Shown here piece by piece: positions 7,001-17,000 of a DNA stretch of 64,000 nucleotides. The notes beneath the pieces are model-generated. The model was not told where the DNA came from and made no database searches. It saw only the letters and a program-made list of their open reading frames with translations. Source of the DNA: a virus; IMG/VR virus record IMGVR_UViG_3300007512_000021, positions 1 to 64,000 of that record. One strand, 5' to 3'. Each line of letters starts with the position of its first letter. Position 1 is the stretch's first letter. Both the position numbers and the translations under genes were made by a program.

Positions 7001-9718
7001 TACTGGGGCGTTGGAGGAGCCAACATTGTCTACATGCCACGGTAAGTCTTGCCCAATCCTGCCCTCAATATCATTCAACACAACACAAGCGGCTGAAACA
7101 TTGTCGGAGCCTGAACCATCTTCTACGTGTGTGAACTGAGTTCGGATTTCAGCGGAAACCTTAAATTCGGCATTGTCCTCAATCCAATGGAACCCCGGCC
7201 CGTCGATGCTCCAGTCCCAGTCAGCACTCAAAGGAACCACCGCAACGGAAGTGCTGTTTGCACAATCGTAATCTGTATAGCCAGTGTCTTTCCCCGCACC
7301 AATAATCTTGAAGGCCCCGTTATTCTGAGAGCCGCCATTACTAACGTCTCCCCAAAGGACCAAATAAAGCTCACTGCTTTGTCCCGTGGAGTCTTGTCCA
7401 TCGGCGGTCAAGAGACCGTAAAGGGTGTGTTCTCCCCGTAGTAGTGGCTGACCCACCTTATGAGGGTCATTCTCAATGGCCCCTTCATCGTCTAATGAGT
7501 GAAACAAGCCCGCATCATCAAAATCGATCCCAAGGTCCACTTGGTAGAATTGACGCTCTGAACCGTCGTCTGCGGGATTCCTGAAAACAAGGGATGAGAC
7601 AAGGCCCTCGGCAGAAGCCCCCGGCCAAGCAACGCCACCAAGAACAATAAAGGGGGTTTCAAACTTATGGTTACGCCATGGGAAAAACGGTCCTGGATGA
7701 GAATCCAGAATGGTTTGGCCCGTTTCGGTCTCAACCGTGGTCAATTCTCCGGGAGCGGCGGGTAGATGGATAGATTCGTCTTGGAAACGGATTGTCCATG
7801 GATATTGGTTTCCGTTCATAGGGTCTACTTGTGGATACCCCGCCTTCCAAAACTCCCGTGGCGATACAAACCTAACGCCTCGAACTTTTCCATTTCGGAA
7901 AGTTTGTCGGACTCCGCTACTGCCGTCCTGTCCTCCAAGGTGGAGGAAAATGACGCTTCCGTTGTTCCATCCAAGCGTCCCTTCACCATGCGCTTGCTTA
8001 TTCATAAAGCCGGTGGGTCGAAGTTTTGCCTCAATCTCCCAGTTCAAACCTTCATCAAAAGTTGTGGAGGTGAACTGGTCTCCGTTTGTGCCGCCAAGAG
8101 TCGGCTCGAAGTCCAAGATAGCTGTCAGATTAGATTGGATGACAGCGGCATCTGACCAAGTGGTTCTGACCCCATCGGGACCGTCAATGATTTCTACGTG
8201 GTCAGGGAAGTTCTCGCCCACGGGTGGGTCAAGGGCCGTCATATAATCCACATGATGGATCGTAGGGCCTTGGCACTCGTTTTCGGCGGCTCCCGCTTTC
8301 CAAGTTGTCCGTAGATCCCCACGGGCGAGGGCTGCGACATTGTGGATAAGTAGCCGTTCGTAGTCCCAATCCCCGAAATTGATCCCACGGCGGAGATCTA
8401 AAACATCTCGTTCGGTGACTTGATCCGCATACAAACCATCGGGCCGTACCCCATGTAGTTTGATCTTGGTCCCAGCGGGCCATCTGCGGGCCATGGTTCC
8501 ACCACGCCCTCGGCTCGTAATCGTGAGCTTACTATTGCTGGTATCTGCGTTCGTGTATTGGACGAATTCTCTGTCGTTCCCTTCTCCAAACACCAAGAAG
8601 CGAGATTGTGGGTCATCCGATCCCGCTATAAAGAATAGGTAAGGGTCATCTAAACCACTACCAAGCAAATCCTCCACATCGATTTCGGCAGGGATCTCGG
8701 TCCCATCTTCATCAACCGCCCCAATATCAGGCGTGATTTCTGCGTGTAGGGTGCATTGAGTTAGAGGTACAGACCCATCTGGCGGGTTGGGTAAATAAGC
8801 CGCACCAGGAGTTCGTTCGGGCGCACCATTTTGGTTCGGCTCCGACTCATCGGGCATGATCGCTTTGTAGGGGTTTCCGTTTCGCCTGAACACGGCGCAA
8901 ATCGGAATAGCGTAAACATACCCATCAATGGCCCCCAAACCGTTATCGGGGTCGCCATCGCCCGCCCGCCATAAAGAGGGGTCGCCCATTTCCATTCGCA
9001 TGTTCGAGAAATGGTGAGCCGCAGGGCTGTCTACTGGAGCATCGGCGGCACCTTGCGCCAAAATGTTCGGATCTTCAAACCCATCTGGATAAGCATCTAA
9101 AGCCGTGCCAGAGCCGTGTCCGTGTCCGTGTCCGTGAACTCTAATGCGATATTGAAGCTGAACTCGTTCGGTGGTCTCAATGCCGATTGAGGGGTCTTGT
9201 AGGTCATCCTCAATGTTCACGCCTTGATGTTGGGTGTTACCCCACTTATAGATTTCAGCCGCATTTGGCTTATTTTCTTCGGAAGGGTTCGGGGCTACGA
9301 GGCACCGCCACACCTCCAAAAAGACAAAATCAATGCGGGAATCGGTATTTGGGGGCGGCCAAAGTCGAATAATATTCTCTAAGGACTCGGAATCTACTCC
9401 AGCAACAGGGATAACCATCCCATCTACAACCGCATACATATGCGGTGCGCTCTCATCCGCTACTGTCTGACCGAAATGAAAGTGGTTTGCCCACAGGGGG
9501 TTAAACTTGTAGTCATCTGCGGATCTGGTTGGGTCAAGAAAGAATCCCGAATGAGCTTGGGATCGCACGGTCTGGCGTAGGGCCTCGAACTCCACTTGGC
9601 TCATGAGGTTTAACTCACTGTCCAGCGGAGGCTTACCCGACTGCCAGACAACGGCGGAAAACTGTCGGGCCAGTGCCGACAGGGTGCGTGTTACGCCATT
9701 TCCGAAGTCTTCAGCCAT
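4010..9718 (-). CDS. Giant tail/fibre protein, 1902 aa, QSGKPxLDSELNL family
   Basis: A very long, largely beta-stranded protein. Residues about 1-280 form a module shared with the protein at 27537..30968. Shared elements are WQSGKPPLDSELNL near residue 25, RIDFVFLEVWR, WGNTQHQ, ERVQLQYRIR, DGFEDPNILAQGA, LGAIDGYVYAIPICAVFRR, and further on RPDGLYADQVTERDVLDLRR. An HGHGHGHG run lies at residues 195-202. Near residues 1600-1655 a GAIGN...FAGGMD segment resembles a beta module that sits near the N-terminus of the paralogue. No catalytic motif, membrane segment or signal peptide was seen. It most likely forms part of the baseplate periphery or a long fibre. The start ATG follows GGGGAT at a plausible distance and a 108-base spacer with a palindrome. 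Family membership beyond the window paralogue is not claimed. Confidence 0.88.
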   Translation of the reverse strand: MAEDFGNGVTRTLSALARQFSAVVWQSGKPPLDSELNLMSQVEFEALRQTVRSQAHSGFFLDPTRSADDYKFNPLWANHFHFGQTVADESAPHMYAVVDGMVIPVAGVDSESLENIIRLWPPPNTDSRIDFVFLEVWRCLVAPNPSEENKPNAAEIYKWGNTQHQGVNIEDDLQDPSIGIETTERVQLQYRIRVHGHGHGHGSGTALDAYPDGFEDPNILAQGAADAPVDSPAAHHFSNMRMEMGDPSLWRAGDGDPDNGLGAIDGYVYAIPICAVFRRNGNPYKAIMPDESEPNQNGAPERTPGAAYLPNPPDGSVPLTQCTLHAEITPDIGAVDEDGTEIPAEIDVEDLLGSGLDDPYLFFIAGSDDPQSRFLVFGEGNDREFVQYTNADTSNSKLTITSRGRGGTMARRWPAGTKIKLHGVRPDGLYADQVTERDVLDLRRGINFGDWDYERLLIHNVAALARGDLRTTWKAGAAENECQGPTIHHVDYMTALDPPVGENFPDHVEIIDGPDGVRTTWSDAAVIQSNLTAILDFEPTLGGTNGDQFTSTTFDEGLNWEIEAKLRPTGFMNKQAHGEGTLGWNNGSVIFLHLGGQDGSSGVRQTFRNGKVRGVRFVSPREFWKAGYPQVDPMNGNQYPWTIRFQDESIHLPAAPGELTTVETETGQTILDSHPGPFFPWRNHKFETPFIVLGGVAWPGASAEGLVSSLVFRNPADDGSERQFYQVDLGIDFDDAGLFHSLDDEGAIENDPHKVGQPLLRGEHTLYGLLTADGQDSTGQSSELYLVLWGDVSNGGSQNNGAFKIIGAGKDTGYTDYDCANSTSVAVVPLSADWDWSIDGPGFHWIEDNAEFKVSAEIRTQFTHVEDGSGSDNVSAACVVLNDIEGRIGQDLPWHVDNVGSSNAPVQPVQSNIILTSSVMYSPSRGGSTRVPDQIERVAVVDGGTSYLRNDINEIDVEWNGATSFPETERHYRPTHVQLWNHLPALGWNAPEAPHYGGRVVLRSEQDRECELFVDHGSKTVIWRPFQRRTMTLRTHETEADPSLIGEKTYSHGLSKDSLRDPAHIWTSNMVLGFALPPEVMPKFGRQDIPYHVRVGDNDPFMSGINHLFVDSTNETEDVFAIIGGEDNEGSTTDEQVTPILFQTDTIYGVRNQIAQTASPTIGARKVYLPEVISSDLGYGMRGIELPPNYGIARLYGVYERQEFEAHQQDDVPGGFDATGDLARINPIKNPPTNLLKTDADKQTLFIRQGGGYEYDETTCTYGGSITGNEDDHTYIIPSEAIDHTLSENWDGHSFDDFDYVVECVVFGFARGFINKNNYVLARKHSGVPQDLASLGEAEFADVEMVVPAAPNKNDAGYNAYSRTPYQGDPFMTHSGDSIDRHDYQQRYGSLSLLKTHQLSKSIKQFDEDGNLLVQRPNPRGFEVLASLDFYTTMGTGKIAGKLYPGTALDVGVVEPTSGSSIRVPTEDQATVHFRRWHVQSRAYTEGQITNPSRAQAELRFGISPEQLAALHDFQITITRLDGGRVTFTGKADWEAGPWGPNEFKVHSTGTEFQNWNNTLESIWMLISHHPELQSALDTSGRGRNRSWDGSHVLTLEALQSGAIGNQMRVEVGFGPDWVHDVDSPMAHQIISIRVPTDNTQYPKHITAANFAGGMDIPVNAGLGESQLRLTGMTERLPLGILLQDSDFICENPLGDNATAFRTSTSAIRPVQNVLPLAANGQEYTRFFGAPGELIAMSDGAINKYAPYQGFTEDTGVKKFRLHRGGGAVFNLSGDQPGGPIDWVADSMPKSLDPMMKGGALACKAILVRNFYEHAFSNAHVGKKRSDGDEIQLLIVTYGVLSNGKTLQEGITLSGEISPTGFGEGYAAADRYRIDGRPMHKARRRDLPDPHMPPLAYPGEDE
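9114..9136 (-). repeat. 6-bp tandem repeat encoding (HG)n
   Basis: The hexamer ccgtgt repeats nearly four times in phase with the codons, encoding alternating His and Gly (H195 to G202) in the 1902-aa protein. Alternating histidines of this kind can bind metal ions, as the HxH motifs in the T4 long-tail-fibre tip do (established for T4; inferred here). Confidence 0.75.
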
Positions 9719-9826
9719 GTTTTATATCCCCGTCATTCTCTGTTCATACTCTACACACATGACGTGTGTACCTACACGGGCGGGAGTATAAGGGGACAAC
9801 CGATTACGGCCATTCAACGGACACCG
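9719..9826 (-). promoter_or_regulatory. Spacer with palindrome and promoter-like TATACT
   Basis: This 108-base spacer precedes the 1902-aa gene. It carries the inverted repeat ACACAC-ATGAC-GTGTGT at 9753..9769. Further upstream on the minus strand is CCTTATACTCCC (plus strand 9782..9795), whose TATACT is one base from the bacterial -10 consensus. No good -35 box is spaced correctly. A phage-specific promoter or an operator is possible, but nothing in the sequence proves it. Confidence 0.3.
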
Positions 9827-10615
9827 TTAGAACATGATTGCCCAACCGAGAATTCTATACTTCTGATCCGTGCGGTTGAGAAAGGCAAGACGTAGTTTAG
9901 AGGCGGGTTCACAAAAAGCGATGGGTTCAAGCCGATGTACTTTGAAATAAGCGGCCCCATCATTCACCGATAGAAGGACATCCAAGCCGTCAGGTTCTTG
10001 CTCAATAAAATTGAATACTCGCAAAGCTGGCTCATTCGTGCCTGCTTGGAAACCAAAATCCGTCATAATATCTTCTGTGGTGTCGATAGTAGTGATCAAC
10101 CACCACACCATGAACTCATCGGCCCCACAATCATCGACAAAAGGAGCAATATCCAAGGTGTCTGTGATGAGGAGGCCCGGACGAGGAGGGTCTACGGTGT
10201 TGTTTTGTGGGAGTACGAGCGTTGATCCCGCCGCATTACCCTCTTGTGGGCCAGGAACACGGCCAAGCTGCGCTCTGGACTTGTGGGCCAGCATAGGAGG
10301 GCCAACCTCGGTCAAGCCCGCCCCTAAGTCATAGTCTTCCACATCTTCGGGAAGGATATTGGGGCTGTAAACAATGTTCCCGTACATAGGGTATTGAGCC
10401 AACAAGCCTTCAAAGGCTTGAAACACAAGAGATTCGGGAGCATACGGGTTGGCTAAATCATCTGAGATGACCTTCGCCCCCGGCTCAATGTCGAGATCAG
10501 ATCCTTCTGGCACGGGCAGAAGGTATCGCCCATTCACAAGCATCTGCTCACCAAGTTCGGGGGATTTCCCAACTTCGATTAGCTTATTGTCTGTGTAATT
10601 GACGATAACTTTCAT
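9827..10615 (-). CDS. Unknown virion-associated protein, 262 aa
   Basis: The start ATG overlaps the stop of the preceding gene (ATGA) and has a G-rich site (GGGGGGT) upstream. The first 60 residues are a beta-rich segment (MKVIVNYTDNKLIEVG... LVNGRYLLPVP). A Pro/Asp-rich linker follows, and then a C-terminal domain of about 120 residues with alternating hydrophobic strands: ITDTLDIAPF, FMVWWLITTID, YFKVHRLEPI and YRILGWAIMF. The C-terminal part resembles jelly-roll or beta-sandwich domains of phage accessory structural proteins, but no family was recognised. It sits between a 4345-aa and a 1902-aa structural protein, so a small component of the same assembly is the likely role. Confidence 0.8.
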   Translation of the reverse strand: MKVIVNYTDNKLIEVGKSPELGEQMLVNGRYLLPVPEGSDLDIEPGAKVISDDLANPYAPESLVFQAFEGLLAQYPMYGNIVYSPNILPEDVEDYDLGAGLTEVGPPMLAHKSRAQLGRVPGPQEGNAAGSTLVLPQNNTVDPPRPGLLITDTLDIAPFVDDCGADEFMVWWLITTIDTTEDIMTDFGFQAGTNEPALRVFNFIEQEPDGLDVLLSVNDGAAYFKVHRLEPIAFCEPASKLRLAFLNRTDQKYRILGWAIMF

Positions 10616-11040
10616 TTTGACCCCCCCGTAGCGTATCGATAGGCCACCTCTCTGGCGAAATTATCGACATTTTCTCGATACAGGGAAATGGCCCCATCTC
10701 GTTCTTGGGCAACGAGCTTTTCAATCGCCCTTGGGTCATTACTAAAGGCTCGACCTCTTCCAGAGGTGGCGACTTTTGTATCTGCGGTCCATTTGATCTC
10801 GCCTTCGGGGTCTACAAAGCCGAGAACGGTGTAAGAAATCGCCCCTTCTTCGTAAGGCTCCTGAAAGCTCACTGAACAAAATCCAGACCCAACTCGGATG
10901 TGGGGCTTGCTGCGGTATTTACGCCCAAAATGCTTACCCCAATACTCACACTCAATCTTGAGAGCATTAACCGGGGCGGCCAACTTCCAACGAGAGGCTA
11001 CTTTCCGAGCTTGATGTCTTTTCAATATTTTCGGGATCAT
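10612..11040 (-). CDS. Small basic protein, unknown, 142 aa
   Basis: The chosen start is the ATG at 11040, directly after the TAA of the 4345-aa gene and preceded by GAGGAAGG. An ATG at 11067 would overlap that gene by 26 bases and lacks a site. The N-terminus is strongly basic (MIPKILKRHQARKVASRWK), and the middle has Trp/Lys/Arg-rich strands (CEYWGKHFGRKYRSKPHIR). The C-terminus is helical and charged (DPRAIEKLVAQERDGAISLYRENVDNFAREVAYRYATGG). It has no membrane span or signal peptide. Its stop overlaps the next start (ATGA), so the two are probably co-translated. I do not recognise a family; it could be an assembly factor or a small structural adaptor. Confidence 0.78.
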   Translation of the reverse strand: MIPKILKRHQARKVASRWKLAAPVNALKIECEYWGKHFGRKYRSKPHIRVGSGFCSVSFQEPYEEGAISYTVLGFVDPEGEIKWTADTKVATSGRGRAFSNDPRAIEKLVAQERDGAISLYRENVDNFAREVAYRYATGGSK

Positions 11041-11041
11041 T

Positions 11042-14000
11042 TTAGCCTTCCTCATCTCCAAGGACATTCACATCAGTTGTCCATGCTGTGCCATCAGCGG
11101 TTTCCACATCAAAACTCAACTTGATATTACCGACCCAAGCTCCCGCACCAAGGGTGCCTTGCAGATTTCCACCTAAAGAGTTGTTGTTCGACGCATTGCC
11201 GGGACCTACGGCTACTTCAAGGTAAACCCTTGCTCCCGGAGGTAGCATTGATCCCGATGCGGCGGGGATACCGTAGCGTTCAAGGATTAACTCAAGCCAG
11301 TTACCCACCCGCATTTGTCGAAGCATCTCTGAACTCTCGATAGGAACCGCTTCAAGGGTTTCGAGTTGACGACCATACCTACCAACTCGGAGGCGAGGAT
11401 CGTTGTAATCAAGTTTTGGATTACCGGGTTGCTCAGTTGCCTTTCTGGGATGAATAGGCAACCTTGCCAAGAGACCTGACCCAACCTCTCCCATTGGCTC
11501 ATGGTAAAAATCACCAACGGGAGTAAGCGCAATCGTGAACCCGTGTGGGCATGAGTAGCCCGCTTCCAGGTTAGACTCGGCATAACTACCTGCTTCCGCT
11601 GTCGGAGGCGGGGGCATCGTTCCTGAGTGGGCCACAGTAAGACCCGTAAGGGTCGCCGCTGACAAAGACTGTGGATAGAAACCGGAGAACGCTTTCCCGT
11701 GAGGAATCAAACCACTTGTAAAGGCAGACCGTAGTCCCCCACCCGTCCTTGACTGTCGTGGGAAAACAGATGCTTGTACCCGACTGTACTTCGCATGACT
11801 AAAGACACCATCCAATTCTGTGGCATCATCTTTCCAACGAGCGAAGTCCATCCCGCCCCAAAGTACGGGGTTATAGGAGTTCACAAACAGGCCCTTATTA
11901 GCGTCCTGCATGTGAGCGGGAATGGCGAGCCAAAGGTCGGGAATATCCCACGAATGTAAGTGACCACTCAATCCCATCGAACCTGACCCCGCAAGGGTAT
12001 TAGGGTCAAAGTAACTGAGGTCGTCTGGTCTTTCTGAAGCTGTGCCGAACCCGTACTCATAGAAACCACCAGACCAATCGGGCGTAGGGTTCCTGACGGG
12101 AGCGTTAAACTCATAGCTCTTCCTTGCGACTATGCTTGGTTTCGGACCAACCGTCACAAAGCGTTCCATGGTGTTTGGCATCATGTCACCAGCTTCACGG
12201 TTGCAATACAAAGGTACTACAATCGTTCCGCCGGGGAATCTTTGTTGATGTGGGTCGTGCCTTGTCAGGCTGTTTGAATTGTGGGTGGTCGAAGCTGTGG
12301 GAGCACGGCCACCAAACGGGAACCCGCTGTTTCCTGAGGATTTCGCAAAGTCGCTGCCATCATTGGCATCCCAAACTCGTGCTTGCGATCCTGGGATCTC
12401 CAAAATCAAGTTGAAGGCCATATACTGAGGGTCTAAAACATCGGCCCCCATCGCAGTGTTGGTTTCTAACGATGGTAGATAGCCGGGGGTTTCCCAAGGA
12501 CGACGATCTCCACCAAGACCCGATGTTGCCGCTGGGTCATTACCCCATACTCCGAAGTTCACCCAAAGACGGTTGAGTCGAACGCCTCGTGGTGCTCGCC
12601 CCGGATGTGGGCTGTTCAACCCTGATCCTGGAGCAATCGCTTGCGTAAAGGCTTCCGTCAAATCCACCTTCAAGGTTGGGGGTGGGTGATCCGCACCCGG
12701 CCCATTGGAAGCCCAAGCGGGCTGGTATAACTGCCACCACTCACCTGCGGGCGACCACATATAAGTAGAGTCAATCGGAGTTAGCCATTCGGGGTTCGGA
12801 GCGGACCAACCTCCAAGTCCAAGCAGCCCCTCCATAAACACCTCTAAAACCAGCTTCAGAATATCCATCAGCTTTTCAATGAAAGCGACGACCAACCAAA
12901 CCAGTTCGTAGATGATGTTTTCCAATACCAAGAGCTTCGCATACGCAATTTCAATTGCTTGGTCGGCGGAGATTGTTGTGCTCTCGAAGGCGTTAAGCAA
13001 GAACTCAAGAGTGTTACCCCCGTGGATCACAGCAGCGGCTTCGGCGGCCACCTGAGCCGCTTTATTTGCAAGGTCATTACTGATATCCGTAGCCCACCTG
13101 TTCGCCACATCGAGCATTGACGAATAGCAATAATCATCCAAAGCTGGTGACTCGAATTGTCCCAACATCGCTGGAAATACAAAATCCCAATCGCCCAAGG
13201 CGTACATATCGTTACTATGGTCAGACCAATCTGTATGCTTGAACTTATTCTTTAAGCGATTGAAGTCATTCTCGGCCAAGGCTTGTGCGGTGGTTGCGTC
13301 TGCCAGTTGGTCATTAAGAAGAGTAATCTGATCGTTGAGGAGCGTAAGATGCTCCATGAGTTCGAGCTTTTCTTGCTCCTTCTCCATTTTGTCTGCAAGC
13401 ATCATGTTACGCACATGGACATGCTTTTGCAGATCCTGTTGGTGAGCCTTTCGATCCTGTAACAGAGTCCACACAGTCATGTCGTTAGCGTAGTGGTCAG
13501 CTTCGTGGTCGCTGTTCCAATCGTAGTTCGTCTGAAGGTCATCCTCGATTGCTTGAATCATGGTTTCGAGATTATCGATAATGGTGTCTTCTGCGGCGAT
13601 CAGAGTAGCGAGGTTAGCAAGAATCGTGTCGATAGCAGAGATCTGAGCCGTTACTGTACTTGCGTCGGCAGTTGTCGCCGTAAGCTCTGCGGTAATCTGG
13701 AAAACGAGCTTCGTCGCCGCAACCAAATCCTCATCCGCTTTCTTTAGATAAAGCTCAAGAGCATCTTTCTTGGTCTTAAGATAGTCGATCCAAGATAGGA
13801 CTTCTTGTTTGTCGCCTTTTAGATCCTCTAATTCGGCCACTAAAATGTGGTAGTTGGCACTGACGGGATCTGCCAGACAAGCCTTTAGTAGTTGATCTGC
13901 GACAATAAGGTTGAAGAATTCAGTCAGTAGTTGGAGAAGAGCGGCGGCCAAATCCATTAAGGCCGTCAGCATCGGGCCAACAATCATGGCTACAATGTCG

Positions 14001-17000
14001 CCTACGAGCTGAATCATTTCAGCGGCGAGGATGGCTCCCTCCGCAGCCACTTCAGCGAGAACATTGGCAATCGGCTTCATGTCGAAGTTGGCATTATTGA
14101 TCTCAACTCGACTGTCGTAATACCCCCCTGTTGGAGATATGTAGCCCTTACTTTGAGTAATGATCTTTTCCAGCACGTTCATGCTGTCGAATCGGGTCAT
14201 GTCCGTCCGACTGACAAGCTGCCAAGGCTCCATGGCAAACGAGGTTTCGGGGGCAGTGAGCGTTCCAGGCATCCCGATAGCGAGACCGGGGCCTACACCT
14301 TGCGGCCCTTGTACTGAACCAGTACTGAGTTCGGAGCGGCCACGACTCATGACAGTCGAGGATTTTGCGCTCGAAGGAGAGACCGTAATGATCTTTTCAC
14401 GGGCGATTGGCTGGAGGGCGTAGCGAACTGGGAAATGCACCCCGCCTGTTTCACCCAATACCGAAGGTTCGTCCGTATCAGGCCAGCTTCCATGCACTCC
14501 CAAGGGGGCATACATGATAGGCCGACTAAATCCCGTGTCGTCACCCTTTACGGTTGCGGCGAGATACCTGTTGTTACTGAATTCTGGGAAGAAGGTTTCG
14601 CAATCCCCACCAAGAAGCAATTTGGTCGTGGTAGGACAACGATTGATTCGGAAGATATCTGTTCGGAGATCAAGTCGCCCTTTATTCTTTTGGACATCCA
14701 ACGCTCGCTGATGGCCCGAAGTCCATGTCGAGTCGATCTGCATCTCGGTGGTTTGCCCTGCGATCCGTTGAGAATCAAGGATACTGCCGAAACGGTGAAT
14801 GTGGGGCCGAGTGAGATGTACATAGGAACCCGCATTTTCTTCTGAAAGCGGGTGTGAAAATACCCAACGCAACCCTCGTGCGGCACTCTGTACGGGCATT
14901 AGCGGGAAAACAAGATCGGTGTCTTCAGTGGTGTTCGGGTTGTAGATACCCGCCGGGTCTTGGCTCAAGTACCCAATATACGGCATGGGGAGAGCATTGT
15001 TTCGATCTCCAACTGACCGATCCACACCACAAGAATGACCAATATCTTTCGAGAACCCGACAACATGCGGCCCGTCATAAACATCATAAGAGATAGACTC
15101 TGGGGACGTGTACGGCAGATAAGGGGCTAAGGCTCCCGTGGGTACGCCCACTTGAGCCACATCCCTTCGTGTGCGCCAATGGACTTGGAAGCAAGCAGAC
15201 CCGCCTACAACTCGGTCATAAACAGGGTAGGACTCGCTCAGTCCAATCGATTCCAGTGCCGCTAAGTCGTAGTGGGCCGATAGAACATCTCCCTTTACGT
15301 TCCACACTACGAACCCATTTCCAGCGTTGATGCCGGGGAATACCGTTTCTAAAAAGAGCACCCCATTAGATTCGGACCTACCATTCAGGAAATTAGCCGC
15401 AAGCTCACTGGTGAGAGCTACGGGTGCCGCCGTTGGCCAATCGGTGTTGTCACCACAGACACCAGCCAAGACCATATCTGCCTTGCTGATTGAAGTTGAA
15501 AACAGAAGGGGGTTCTGACCAAATCCGTCAAAAGCACCGCCATAGGGGGCTGGCTGGTTTACCTCTCCCGCTAAGTGGAAGTTTAGGTACAGGTTGTCAT
15601 AAGACGGCAACAACCATTCTTGATCCCCGTGGACTACCGGGGTACTGCGCCGACACAAGCCAAAGTGACCCATTTGATCGCCACAGTTAGTGTGGCGATC
15701 TGAAATACTCGATACATACGGAGCACGAGGACGCAGCGGGAACCAACCCGTATGGTCATCAGAACGAGTTCCTTTAGGCTTCATAGACAACGGCACTCGT
15801 TGGGAGTCGTCGCAGTTGTACTTTCTGAGAAGGGCTACGGATTTTACCTTTGCGGTATGTTCGGGGTGGACATAAAGACCACGACCATCTCGCAAATCTG
15901 CTCGGTCAACTACCTGCCAATCCTCAACCACATCGATGATTGTGTACCAACCAGTGTGTGCATAGGTGTGGGTGCCGCAAACATACAACATGCGACCCAC
16001 ATCGCCTTCCCCTGTTTCGGGGGAGGGGGCAACAAACCTGTGGTTCAAGTCGTAAAAGACAGCATCCCCTTGAAGTGCCGTTTTTACCCAATAATCTCCA
16101 GTTCGACCTGTCTCAAATCGCCAATAAGCAGGCTCGGACAACCCTCCTGAAACACCTCTTGGCCCCAACACTGGAACAAACTCAACATTAGGGGTGATCC
16201 TCATGTTGTGGCCAGAAAGAGGTCGTCGGACGAATCGCCTGTCTACTCGATCCCCAAAACCGTTCGCAAGACCCTTCTCGGAGAAAGGCTCTCGATCCAC
16301 ATCGGGATCGAAGTTCTCAGAAATATCGTAGACCACTTCAGGTGCGGCATACCGTATAAAGGGCGTTAGGGGATCAATCGGATTGAAGTATGGGACTTTC
16401 CGAACACTCTGAGCAACCAAAGAGCCGTTCGTCGGTGAACGAACACCGTCTCCCAAGATACCTAAACTGGTACTTGCGTTTTTCAAGTTCTGGAAGCGGC
16501 CTGTCGCACCCACAGTGTAGAAGGTGCCGTTTGTGGTGTCTTCTACCACCATCCCATCCAGCAACCGCATCTGCACTAATGCGGTATCCTTATTGAAAAA
16601 ACCGGGATCTTCACGACTAATCGCATGTCGGTAGGCTTGTGAGATCGCTCCAGGTTGACCGAAGTGTGTGTAGTGACCTCGGTCGAAAATACTAAGACAC
16701 GGGGCGTTGGTGTTCGCCGGGTTGGAAAACTGACCCGCCCCGAATACGGAATCCGCTTGGAAAACCGCCGAAGCATTGAACCCGAAGGGGGAGATATCCA
16801 AGCGAGCGTTCGGGAGAGTGGCGGATGGTGGTAGACCGCCTACACCGTCTTCAACATAGATCGAACTGATTGTTGCGTTGACAAACTCATAAAGAGGAAT
16901 GTCAGTCGGGGTGATACCGCCGCCAGATGCGTGTTTCGTGGGGTCTCCCATAAGGTTCTGGTTGGCTCGGAATTCACCTCTACCTGTTGGGCCTTGTGGG

